Source: Chlorops oryzae
Lineage: Eukaryota; Arthropoda; Insecta; Diptera; Chloropidae
Length of the DNA stretch: 64,000 nucleotides
Direction: 5' to 3'
Assembly (NCBI GenBank): GCA_020466095.1
Contig: CM035807.1
Location: 52,542,752 to 52,606,751 of the forward strand
The stretch's first letter is position 1; the number at the start of each line of letters is the position of its first letter. The notes under the pieces are model-generated. The model made no database searches. It saw only the letters and a list, made by a program, of their open reading frames with translations, and had not been told where the DNA came from. Shown here piece after piece: positions 35,466-45,230 of the stretch. The position numbers and the translations under genes were made by a program.

Positions 35466-36043
35466 ATGGAGGTAAAATATTGGTTATTGAAGGAGTACGA
35501 AATTTTAAGCATTTCAGAAATAAATGCACCGAGTAATAGTCAAGCTGACGAAAGGAAGAATATGCTAGTCAATTCCCTAAAATTAGAGGAGAATTTGAAT
35601 GAAGAAGAAAGACAGTCCATAATTGCAATTTGCAAGGACTATTCCGATGTATTTCATCTAAAGGGCGACAAACTGAGTTTTACAAGTGTGCTCAAACATG
35701 AAATCACCACGGAAGCAGGAAAGGCACCGATCAATAAAGACAATATCGCTTGCCGGAAGCACACAAGGAGGAAATAAATAAACAGGTAGGAAAATGCTGG
35801 AACAAGGGATAATTGCTCCAAGCAAGTCACCATGGAACGCACCGATTATCCTAGTGCCGAAAAAGGCAGGAACAGACGGGAAAAAGAAATGGCGACTGGT
35901 GGTGGATTTCCGCCAACTAAATGAAATTACGGTGAAACAGGTATTCCCGATACCACGAATTGACGAAATCCTCGACCAATTGGGTTGCAGTCGATACTTT
36001 ACAACCTTGGATCTGGCGAGTGGATACCACCAAGTTTGGTAGA
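35466..36043 (+). pseudogene. Element B RT, N-terminal part
   Basis: The linker DYSDVFHLKGDKLSF is near 35640-35680. A frame break follows near 35745-35790. Then the RT fingers and palm run from 35794: SPWNAPIILVPKKAG, WRLVVDFRQLNE and FTTLDLASGYHQV, which has the first catalytic Asp. A shift at ~36040 ends this frame and the next one takes over. Confidence 0.78.
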
Positions 36044-36961
36044 TGAGACAGCTAGAGGTAAAACAGCTTTCAGCACGGGTTTAGGACACTATGAATTCGT
36101 GCGAATGCCATTTGGACTCTCAGGAGCGCCAGCCACGTTTCAACGCATCATGAACAGTGTCCTGACTGGGCTACAAGGAGTCGACTGTTTCGTCTACCTG
36201 GACGATATAGTAATTTACGGGAGCAACCTGGAGCAACACGAACGCAGACTCCGAAAAGTGCTACAAGCTCTACGAGAGAATAGGCTAAAGATTCAAACGG
36301 AAAAATGTCAATTTTTACGAAAAGAGGTAGTTTACTTGGGACATAAGTGTTCCGACCAAGGTGTGCGACCAGATCCTGGGAAAGTAGAATGCGTGGGAAA
36401 TTCCCAATTCCAAAAAACAAAAAGGAATTGCAGGCTTTCCTAGGATTGGCGAACTACTACAGAAAATTCATACCGAACGCAGCCAACCTTTTAATGCCAC
36501 TAACATCACTACTGAAAAAGGACAGTGAATTTACGTGGACGAATGAATGCGAAAACGCGGTGGAGAAAATTAAAACTGCAATCACCAACCCACCACTATT
36601 GAAGTACGCAGATTTTTCTAAGCCATTCCTGCTAACAACGGATGCAAGCAACGAAGCGCTAGGAGCGGTACTTTCGCAAGGCGAGCCGGGCGACGACCAA
36701 CCAATTGCGTTCGCAAGCCGAGCATTAAGCGCAACTGAGAAACGATACTCAACAATCGAAAAGGAATTCCTTGCCATTGTGTGGGCGACAAAAAATTTCC
36801 GTTGCTACCTCTTAGGCCGCCCCTTTACGGTTTACACAGACCACAAACCTCTAAAAGGCATAGCAAATCTAAAGGATCAAACATCCCGATTGGCGAGGTT
36901 CCGCCATAAGCTCTCGGAATTTGATTTCGAAATCTGTTACAAGGCTGGAAAAATAATTTAA
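36043..36961 (+). pseudogene. Element B RT C-terminal part and RNase H
   Basis: FVRMPFGLSGAPATFQ is followed by the catalytic YLDD (36196-36207) in the frame that ends at 36443. After a shift near 36390, the thumb (LQAFLGLANYYRKF) and RNase H (LLTTDASNEALGAV, YSTIEKEFLAIVW, VYTDHKPLKG) run to 36961. All RNase H acidic positions are visible. Two small indels break the polyprotein. Confidence 0.8.
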
Positions 36962-37136
36962 ACGCAGACGCATTGAGCCGATTACCATATGAAAATAATC
37001 TTGTGTCAGTGGTAACAAGAGCACAAACACAGTCAAAAATAGAGCAAGCGATGAAAACACGGAGACAAAGAAAAGCAGAGATGATTCGGAAGATACAAAC
37101 CCCACAGATCACCCAGAGACAGAGGATTTAGCAGAA

Positions 37137-38344
37137 TTTTTAACACAGAGAAAGGACATCGAAAAGGTGCTTAAAAATTTTCACGATGGGCCATTAGGAG
37201 GTCACAAGGGAGCTATAAAAACATATTTTCGCATTCGACGGCAGTACAAGTGGAACGGCATGCATAGAGAGATTCGAGATTATATAAAAAACTGCGAGAA
37301 ATGCCAGCGGAATAAATGCTCAAAAGTAGAAAGAATGCCCATGGTACTCACAGACATAGCTCATGGCCCCTTCTACAAAGTTTATATGGATATGGTTGGC
37401 CCCCTACCGGAAACATCAGAGGAAACAAATACATTTTAACATTTATAGACGATTTTTCAAAATTTTTCATCTGCACAGCTATTCCGGATGCAGAGGCGGC
37501 AACAGTTGCAAAAGCTTTTTTCAACGAGATAATATCAAAATTCCAGATACCAAAGGTTTTAATCACGGATAAGGCACAAACTTTACATCGAAATTATTTA
37601 AGGAAGTTTGCAAAATTCTTGGAATCAAGAAATCCCAAACTTCACCATACCACCCCCAAGCCAATGGTGCTCTTGAAAGGATCACCGACCTCTTGCGGAA
37701 TTTCCCGAAATTTCGTCAATGAGGATGGCACAAATTGGGATGAATGGCTGCACCACGCTATGCACGTGCATAACAACACAGTACATTCATCCACAAAACA
37801 AACACCTTGCAAAATTATTTTTGGGTTTGAATCCGACATTCCAATTAACCTAAAAAGAAGACCTGAGCCACTGTACAACACCGACGATTTCTCGAAAATA
37901 TTAAAATATCAAATCCAGCGCACCCATCAATTAGTACGAGAGAATCAAAAAATTGCCAAAGAAAAATCCAAGCGATACTACGATAAGGGCTCGAAAGTCA
38001 GAGAATTTCAGACTGGAGACAAAGTGTGGCTAAAGAACCAAAACCGAAAAAATAAATTCTCACCCATTTGGGAAGGCCCTTATTCGATTGTATCAATTCC
38101 AACGCCGGTGAATGTAAAATTGAAAATAAAAGGAAAAGAAAAAACATTCCACAAAAACTTAATAAAACTGCACCATCAACAAATAAAGAACAAAAAGAAT
38201 AAGAATTCTTCCAAAGCTCGAAAATCAATAACTAAGCAGAAATCGAAAAAAAAAAAAACCATAAATTTGGAATTAAAACAAAATTTTCTTTTGCCAGTAT
38301 CAATTCACTGCGACCGATCATTAATTGCAGTCAAAATTTTCTAA
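37137..38344 (+). pseudogene. Element B integrase, broken
   Basis: The zinc domain (FHDGPLGGHKG ... CEKCQRNKC) and the first catalytic Asp (MDMVGP) lie in 37167-37439. The core resumes after a 1-bp shift in 37316-38344. The second Asp (LITDK) is in frame, but the region to the expected Glu (37575-37690) reads out of frame before the sequence returns to DGTNWDEWLHHAMHVHNN. The C-terminus has VWLKNQNRKNKFSPIWEGPY, a GPY/F domain, and a long lysine-rich tail. The frame stops at 38344, 20 bases inside the next ORF. Confidence 0.82.
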
Positions 38345-39125
38345 CGCAATCAACATAAAGATGACCGGATTACGAAAAATAAATTGGAAATTGGAGGGCA
38401 TTAACGCCAATAACTGGTTGAATGACGATCATATCAACTCATTACTAGCATGGATAATGAGAAAGGTCATCGGAAAGAAAATACATGTGTTCGACACACA
38501 CTTTTATGCATGCGCAACGACACAAAACAATAAATCGCAACATGAGCAAATAAGGTTGAACGGATTCCTAAGAAGAATAAATATCTTCGACTACGAAAAT
38601 CTAATAATTCCGATACACAAACACAACCACTGGATGCTTGCGATTGTGGCCTGGCCTTCAATCTACGTGCTGGACTCCCTACAGCCACATGACGCAACGA
38701 AAATAGCAGAAACACTTCGATCAATTGTACAGTGGGAAGCCGGGAAAAAATTTCCTGAGGAAAGAACGACGTATACTGAAGCCACGATGCCACTAGTGTA
38801 CCCGGAATGCAGTCAGCAACAAAACCTGAATGACTGTGGAATATACCTGCTGCGTTTTGCAGAAAAATATCGAGATGTGGTGAACACGGGAAGACCATTC
38901 TTGCCACGAGACGCTTTCGTGGAAGACAGTAAAATCAGCAGGGACTTCCTCAACAATCTAATAATCGAAAAAAATATGTCTCTGGCCAATTGGAGAGAAA
39001 CAGAAGAAGAAAGGGAATATCTGCAGCACGAAATCCAAAAAATAAAAGCAAGCAACGTAGCGGGAAAACGAAACTCATTCAAATTAAAATTTAAAACAAA
39101 AATAACTTGTATCCATTTCTCGTAG
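38325..39125 (+). CDS. Ulp1/SENP-like C48 cysteine protease ORF carried by element B
   Basis: An intact ORF of 266 codons from 38325, or 254 from the ATG at 38361 (MTGLRKINWKLEGINANN), which I prefer because the upstream part overlaps the integrase frame. It has the full Ulp1/SENP signature: WLNDDHINSLLAWI; HNHWMLAIV (catalytic His102 of the longer form); IYVLDSLQ (Asp117); and QQNLNDCGIYLLRF with the oxyanion Gln165 and nucleophile Cys171 at the usual six-residue spacing. Enzymes of this family cleave SUMO or related modifiers from proteins. Here it sits between integrase and env of a gypsy element, where no such gene is expected. It is the longest undamaged ORF of element B. Translation could come from reinitiation after pol or a subgenomic RNA (inference). 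Whether it acts on SUMO, NEDD8 or viral proteins cannot be told. Confidence 0.85.
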   Translation: MQSKFSNAINIKMTGLRKINWKLEGINANNWLNDDHINSLLAWIMRKVIGKKIHVFDTHFYACATTQNNKSQHEQIRLNGFLRRINIFDYENLIIPIHKHNHWMLAIVAWPSIYVLDSLQPHDATKIAETLRSIVQWEAGKKFPEERTTYTEATMPLVYPECSQQQNLNDCGIYLLRFAEKYRDVVNTGRPFLPRDAFVEDSKISRDFLNNLIIEKNMSLANWRETEEEREYLQHEIQKIKASNVAGKRNSFKLKFKTKITCIHFS

Positions 39126-39329
39126 AGGGGATGTTAAATATAAACAATGGAAATGTATCAAATCGCATGAATAAAGCATTTATAAAGCAATTTTAACGAC
39201 AAATTTAGAAATCAATGACTGAATCGGGTAATAGACTTCACAATGAATATAATTAGGTCCAAAATTGCCAAAATTTACAATTTCATTATTCCGAAACCAA
39301 TTTAAATTTATGTGGATGCGAAGAGCATA

Positions 39330-39346
39330 TTTTTTTTCCTTACAGG
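39330..39346 (+). promoter_or_regulatory. Probable splice acceptor for env mRNA
   Basis: A run of eight T then 'ccttacag|gag' ends at 39345 and opens directly onto the env signal-peptide frame. Env of gypsy errantiviruses is translated from a spliced RNA, so an acceptor is expected here. The donor was not identified. Confidence 0.5.
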
Positions 39347-40836
39347 AGCGTATAATAATATTGGGACTGATGGCGGCGATGGCGAGTGGCCGACTACAGA
39401 TAACACCAATTACCGAACAGGTAGGGTACGTACAAATCCACTTGAAGGAAACGGAAATCATAGAAGAATTTTATACCGTTCTACACATAATCCACCCCGA
39501 AGAAATAGTACGTGTAATAAACATCATCAATGAATACGTCGACACAGTACAAATAAAAAACAAGAGTTGTTGTTGGCCGAAATTAGGTCAATTCGATCAA
39601 AACTAAGCTCAATAACACCAATGGAGCATAACCGAAATAGGCGAGGCCTAATCAACGCAGTGGGAAAAGCTTCCAACTGGCTTTTCGGCGTCATGGATGA
39701 CGACGATCGGAAAGAAATTTTTAGAACACTTGACATTGGCAGACAAAAACAGTCACAACGCAATTCAAGGATTAAACGAACAAATTTCGATCAACGACTA
39801 TTTCAATGAAACAATAGCAACGATCAAACGATCACTTGAACAAGATAGAAACACCTTCAATGCAGTCTTCACCACAGTCAAAAAGAGTAACGACGAGGTC
39901 GCAGAACACCTGCGGTATCACGACCAGATGCTGAAACTAAAAAGTATAGAAGAAAAGGTAAACCTGATTCAAGATAGCATCTCATCGGCAAAATATGGAT
40001 TTGTACACCCAAATATTTTAACTACAGAAGAAATAGAAAAATTTAAAGTCGATTTCTACAAAATTAAATTAATCCGAGTGGGAGTGCTATCATACATAAA
40101 CAATGCTTTAATTATCGCAATAAAGATTCCGAAGACATTCATGAAAATAGAAATAAAATTGCTAATCCCCTCCCGAACGACAGCCACAGAGAAAAATAGA
40201 AAAGGAAGAAATGATAACAACAATAGACAACGTAACCTACAGTTTCACAGAAAATGCCATACGAAAGGAATTAAAAAGGAGCAGAAATTGTGTTCTTCAG
40301 AGCACATGCAGACTTGGCTTTAACAACCAAAGATCGGTACACTACATAGACGAATCCACCTTACTGATAAAAACGCGTTAGAGAACGAATAATACAGAAC
40401 TGCGACAAAAGAAATATAACAATTGAGAAAAAATGTACTGATCTCATTTGCCAATTGCTCAATCATGATTAAGGATCAAAACTTCACTAATACACAAATC
40501 AGGTACAGGAAAATATTTTTATCCAGAAGAACATCTTGAGAAAATCGAATTCAACAACACAATAAGCTTCGACGAAATCCATACAAAAACTTTCAAAAAT
40601 AGGAAACTCATCGAAGAATTAACTCTGCACAAAAATATATCATACGGAATAAGTAGCACTATAGCCATAATAACAATGGTCGGAATAATTATTTTGTATG
40701 CTTGCTTCCGGAAGCGAAGCGTAAACGTCAAAAGTAACATTACAATGTGCGAAAGACCCGCCATCAACAAGAGACCAAGCATCAGAACAATAAACAAACA
40801 ATATAGAGAAAACGAACAAGAATCAACAAAAGTATA
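39346..40836 (+). pseudogene. Element B env (gypsy errantivirus / F-like fusion protein), broken
   Basis: Envelope protein of an endogenous insect errantivirus, in pieces. A hydrophobic signal-like segment is encoded from 39346 (IIILGLMAAMASG). A furin-like RNRR site is at about 39631-39645, followed by a Gly-rich hydrophobic segment and a DDDDR cluster, the arrangement seen in gypsy and baculovirus F-like envelopes. A coiled-coil-like stalk lies in 39697-40060. A C-terminal transmembrane segment is at ~40650-40695 with a basic cytoplasmic tail to the stop at 40836. The frame shifts near 39600, again near 39720, and more than once between 40150 and 40520. As it stands it cannot make a full-length envelope protein. 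Confidence 0.75.
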
Positions 40837-42880
40837 AAAAAAAAAAAACCACCCCACCAAATTCATAAAATCCCGAAAAACATAAGACACACGAACGCAC
40901 AAACGCCTTTTTCCATTTCATTCAAAGCGTACATACACATAAACACACACATGAACTTAATACATACCGAGACCGACCAACAATCTCAGGGGCACATTAA
41001 CTTATACGAATTTTTTTACTATTTTTCAAGAGCAGATTTTAAAGAAACAACGCGATCTTAAGCAAGAAATTATCTTGTTCCAACTTGTTCCAAAAATGAA
41101 GGAAGGGGAATAGCGTTGCAAGGGTAATATAAAAGGTAAGATTCAAAAGACAAATTCAATAATCAAAACTAAATTTTTCAAGCAAATGTGCACATACTTT
41201 TTGAAGAAGCATAAAGGCAACACCAAGTAATTTGAAAAGTATATGCACATATTCACACATCGAAAAAGTATTTGCATGAAGATCCATTACATGCATGCAC
41301 ATGCTTACATATTACGACATAAGTAAATCATAAATTTCTGAACTTATGTCACGCGATTTACAAACCAAAGCAATTGCACACAGAACTGCGCATACCGTTC
41401 GTGAAATTTGAGTAATCTTGCAAGTGTCGAAATTGCACTCAAAAATATACATCATACATACATACATACATACATACATGGTTCATTCACAAAAATCTTT
41501 TTTGCCAGTTTTCCAAATTAATACCAAAAGGTCTATTAAAAAAAAAAAAAAAAAAAAAAACCATAAGATTGTCAGCATTTTCATCAATTCCAACTTATCA
41601 AAAAAAAAAAAAAAAAGGCCATATAGATGCATCATTTTCACATATGTCTGTTTCAAAAAGAACATTTCTCCCATTAAGAGGGGGAAGGGGTTAATTAAAA
41701 TAACCAAAGCTTAAAAGGCTTAAAATCACTTTGATTTTTGAACAACCTAAAAGAGATGAAATGCGAGATTAATTTTCCTAAGGCACATGCAGAGTATATG
41801 TTAAAGAACGGAAGATGGCCTTAAGGCAAAGAAGCATGTGGTTACACATTTACATGCATCCACATGATTCAAAGTAAAAAAAAAAAAAATATATCTGAAA
41901 ATATTTTAACTGCTAAACAGAAATTGAACTTTGGAATTTAAAGCACACGAGTGCCATACATTTGCATAACAAAATCAATGTCATCCTCAAAATTTTCGAG
42001 ACACATACTTACATATGTTTATAATCCAAAATCATTTTATGTGAAAATTTCGATCATCCTGAATATAGGCAATAAGCAAAATTAATTTTAAAAATAAAAA
42101 GTAAAAAAAAAGTATAAAAAAAAATGAGTTTTCGAAAAAAAAAAAAAAAAAAAAAAAGCCATTTAAAATTTTGAACAGTTTAAATATATTAAATATGTAA
42201 TTGATCGTATTTGAGACGAATTAAAAAAAAAAAAAGTTAAAAGAGAGAACTAAAATAATTTTCACTCTCAAAAATGTCGAGCCAATACTAAGAAATTGAT
42301 TGTTCTTCAGATGAATTTTTAAAAGAAAAATGAAAAAATTTTTAATGAAGTACTAAGACTTTAAGAAAAAAAAAAAAAAATATATATATATAATATAATA
42401 GCAAAGTTTACGATCCAATGAAAAAAAAAAGAAGAAAAACTAATATAAGTATATCACGGTTTGAAAGAAAATATGAATTAAAATTCATAAAATATTGAAA
42501 CCTATTAATTCTATAAAAAAAAAGTAAAAAAAACTTGAAAAAAATTTGACCAAATAAACAATAGTTTTAAGGTAGAAAGTACAATTCTAAATCTTCTTCA
42601 AAACACTGAGATCCCACACCGGAACAGCAACAATCAAGACAAAACCATCATAGAAGCAGCGACATCAATTTTCATCACGCACCGGCACAACTATCAAGAA
42701 GATCGGGATAATTAGAAATCATCACACCCACCCAAGCAAGCAACCTACCAGAGCATTACCAGTGACATCGGCGAGCCCATAGCCACTATCAGCAGACATC
42801 AGGGCAGGCTGACCCGAGTCTCAGATTTCAACCTGGTAGCCGCAACGTTTTTATGAACAGTCACGATGCTCGTGACTTGC
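40837..42880 (+). other. Element B long A-rich 3' untranslated region
   Basis: About 2 kb without a plausible ORF. It contains many poly(A) runs (41540-41560, 41600-41616, 41877-41889, 42139-42157, 42222-42234, 42366-42379), a (CATA)n run at 41452-41478 and a closing ~280 bp that is less A-rich. A perfect 8-bp stem with loop tgc (42859-42877, agtcacga/tcgtgact) sits just upstream of the polypurine tract. Confidence 0.7.
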
Positions 42881-42895
42881 CGAGGAGGGGAGGGA
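42881..42895 (+). other. Element B polypurine tract
   Basis: gaggaggggaggga directly abuts the TG of the 3' LTR at 42896. It would be the plus-strand DNA primer during reverse transcription. Confidence 0.85.
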
Positions 42896-43735
42896 TGTTG
42901 TGAGTCGTACTAAACATAACTAACGTCACGTCACACTCCAACGTCACGCTATCAGCTCTAAGCGGTAAAAGTGACAAAACATACAAAAACAATCGAAACA
43001 CAGCAAAGGAGTTCGACGACACAGCACCAAGCTCGAAATCCGACACCCTTCAGCAAGAATAACAACAACATAAGAACTCGACTACTGAGAACAATTACGT
43101 AAACAAGCATACCGATCGCCGGTACCAAAACTTGGCACAACACCGATCGGAGAAAAGAGCGAGCGAGGGAAAAGACGAAAGACCACGAGCATGCAAGTCA
43201 GCAATAAGCAACGGCATAAGCGGTTCAACGTCTTCAAATGTAGACCTACACCAACAATAGAAACACAGCAATAAAGCTATTGGTAACAACAACAACAGGC
43301 GATCTAGACGGGCAATCAACGCAACAGAACAACAAGAGCCAGGTGCAACAACAACAAGTGCAACGTAGGCACACCGGCAGGGGAAGTTCGAAGTCACACT
43401 GATGAAATCAATCAATATGCAATTTTGCTAGATCGGCAATATTGATCTATTTAAGCGGAGCTTCGATCTACGGAGCAGGACTTGCAGTTTGGAATCGAAA
43501 GTCTAATCAGATCTCAACTTTGGCGCACCTACTTACGAGCCAGGACGACAAAGTGTGGATCTCAGTGTTAGCTAGGGAATTAGGGCAGTAAAGTAAGCTA
43601 GAGTAGAACCTGTAAACATCATTAAAAGACTTTAATAAAGAAACACCTATGGAAAAGGAGTAAAGAGTGTTTTATTCAACGGAATCCTTTGTTGGCGCTT
43701 TACTAGAGGTCCTTCTCCCCAGCAGACACGCAACA
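42896..43735 (+). repeat. Element B 3' LTR
   Basis: 840 bp. It differs from the 5' LTR by a few 1-bp indels and substitutions (for example near 42980, 43047 and 43149-43156). It ends CGCAACA and is followed by the CGTC target duplication. Confidence 0.92.
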
Positions 43736-44876
43736 CGTCACACTGTATAAAAAATCTCTTTTTGAAGTTCGGGTTCACTAGGACGGGTGCCTTTACCATT
43801 GCAGATTTCAGTTGCTCAAATGCTATAAGAGCATCACCATCTACACAGAATTTTTTCATTTTTTCCTTGGTGAGGCAGGTATGTAAGGGTGCTGCAATCG
43901 TTGCATAATCTTTTATGAATCTCCGATACCAACCCGACATACCTAAGAATCGTCGGAGCTGTCTCGGAGATTTTGGAACTGGAAAATTTTTTACGGCATC
44001 CACTTTACTTTCATCTGTGCGAATATGTCCGTTGCCTACCACAAAACCTAAATACCTGAGTTCTTGATAGCAGAATTTGCTTTTTTCGATATTTATTGTT
44101 AATTTTGCATTGGTCAGACAATCAGCTACTTCATTTAGAAGTAAAATGTGTTCATCAAAATTATCTGAACAGACTAACAAGTCATCTAGGTACACGAATA
44201 CTCTTTCCCTCAGTCTGGCAGGTATAGTTTTATCCATAAGTCTGCACATGCGCTGCGCAGCGTTGCATAAACCAAATGGCATCACGGTGTATTGATACAG
44301 CGGACGGCCTGTTACTGTAAAGGCAGTTTTCTCTCGGGATTTTCTTTCAAGCGGAATTTGCCAGAACGCATCTTTTAAGTCAATGGCCGATATGAACTTA
44401 GTTTCCTGTAATCTGCTTAAAATGCCTTCTATATTTGGCAACGGATAGGCATCCTTTATCGTTCGCTCATTCACCTTTCTTGCATCTAAACATATTCTGT
44501 TTTTCCCAGGTTTACGCACAAGTGTAATAGGAGAGCTCCAACTACTATGTGATTCTTCTATTACTCCTAAACTTAACATTCGGTCTAATTCAGCATATAT
44601 CATCTCTTGGATGACTGGAGATACTGGGTAGTGTCTTTGCTTGATTGGAATGTCCTCATTGTTGACTTCAATTACATGTTCCTCAAGGTGCGTTTTTCCT
44701 AGGCCTTGTAAGGCAAACGATGGAAATTTTGTCTTTACACTTTCTAAATCTTTCAATTGTTCTTCTAATAGATCATGTTGTTTTATCATGGTCACCGGAG
44801 TGTCAACAACCAGTTCGGACATTGAATTCTGCATCGACTCTGTACTATTCGGTTGAACCCGTGTTTTTCCAAGCAA
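43736..44876 (-). pseudogene. Element C reverse transcriptase and start of RNase H
   Basis: Minus-strand frame from the ATG at 44876. A pro-RT linker comes first (FPSFALQGLGKTHLEEH), then RT with SSWSSPITLVRKPG, ICLDARKVNE, D166 in FISAIDLKDAFWQI, MPFGLCNAAQ, YLDD at residues 229-232 and LRRFLGMSGWYRRF. It reaches the RNase H start FFIQCD at ~43740, where element B is inserted; RNase H continues at 30993. The RT itself shows no stop. Its N-terminus overlaps the protease frame by 32 bases in a different phase. Confidence 0.88.
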
Positions 44877-45195
44877 ATTTAATTTTAAACGTGTACCAGA
44901 AATCTATTCCAAAATATACACTCTGTTGTAATGCAGGGACGATATAGAATTCCATGTTCTTTTCTTCCCCGTTCCAAAAGACTGGTAATGTTATAACGCC
45001 TGTTACCGGAGTTTCACCCCCGTCTGCTGTTTTGACCTTTTCATTTTTTAGTTTTATGATCTCTCTATCTCGGTTTGCTAATAATTTCAAGCCCCCGGAA
45101 CCTATGCAGCTGGTGCTTGCTCCTGAATCTAACAATGCTAACATTTCTATTCCTCCAATTTTAGCATTTGCAAATAGACGGTTATCACCCTCCAC
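44845..45195 (-). CDS. Element C aspartic protease
   Basis: 117 codons on the minus strand. The active site is LALLDSGASTSCIGSGGLK near residue 20, with a flap-like TADGGETPVTGVITLPV and the C-terminal YFGIDFW block. This is a typical gypsy retropepsin. It lies between gag (which ends at 45231) and RT, in a different frame from each, which fits programmed frameshifting or small indels. Confidence 0.8.
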   Translation of the reverse strand: MEGDNRLFANAKIGGIEMLALLDSGASTSCIGSGGLKLLANRDREIIKLKNEKVKTADGGETPVTGVITLPVFWNGEEKNMEFYIVPALQQSVYFGIDFWYTFKIKFAWKNTGSTE

Positions 45196-45230
45196 AGTAC
45201 GGACGGACGATATAATTTTATTTTTTTATT

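Larger units (their letters stand above)
30994..43735 (+). mobile_element. Env-bearing Ty3/gypsy element B carrying a Ulp1/SENP-like protease ORF
   Basis: 12,742-bp errantivirus-like element. LTRs at 30994-31835 and 42896-43735 begin TGTTGTGAG and end CGCAACA. The target duplication is CGTC (30990-30993 and 43736-43739). The primer site TGGCGCAGCCGG is at 31841 and the polypurine tract gaggaggggaggga is at 42881-42895. Order: gag (32559-34669, broken), protease (34742-35314), RT/RNase H (35466-36961, broken), integrase (37167-38344, broken), C48 protease ORF (38325-39125), env (39346-40836, broken), then a 2-kb A-rich untranslated region. It is inserted in element C's RNase H. The LTRs differ at only a few positions, so the insertion is young. 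Confidence 0.93.

Noticed and set aside
38467..38907. 146-codon minus-strand ORF opposite the C48 protease
   Set aside because: Cys/Ser-rich shadow of the sense ORF, which has a full catalytic signature.
41452..41720. 98-codon ORF (41418-41714)
   Set aside because: Made of simple repeats (CATA)n and poly(A) in the element B untranslated region.
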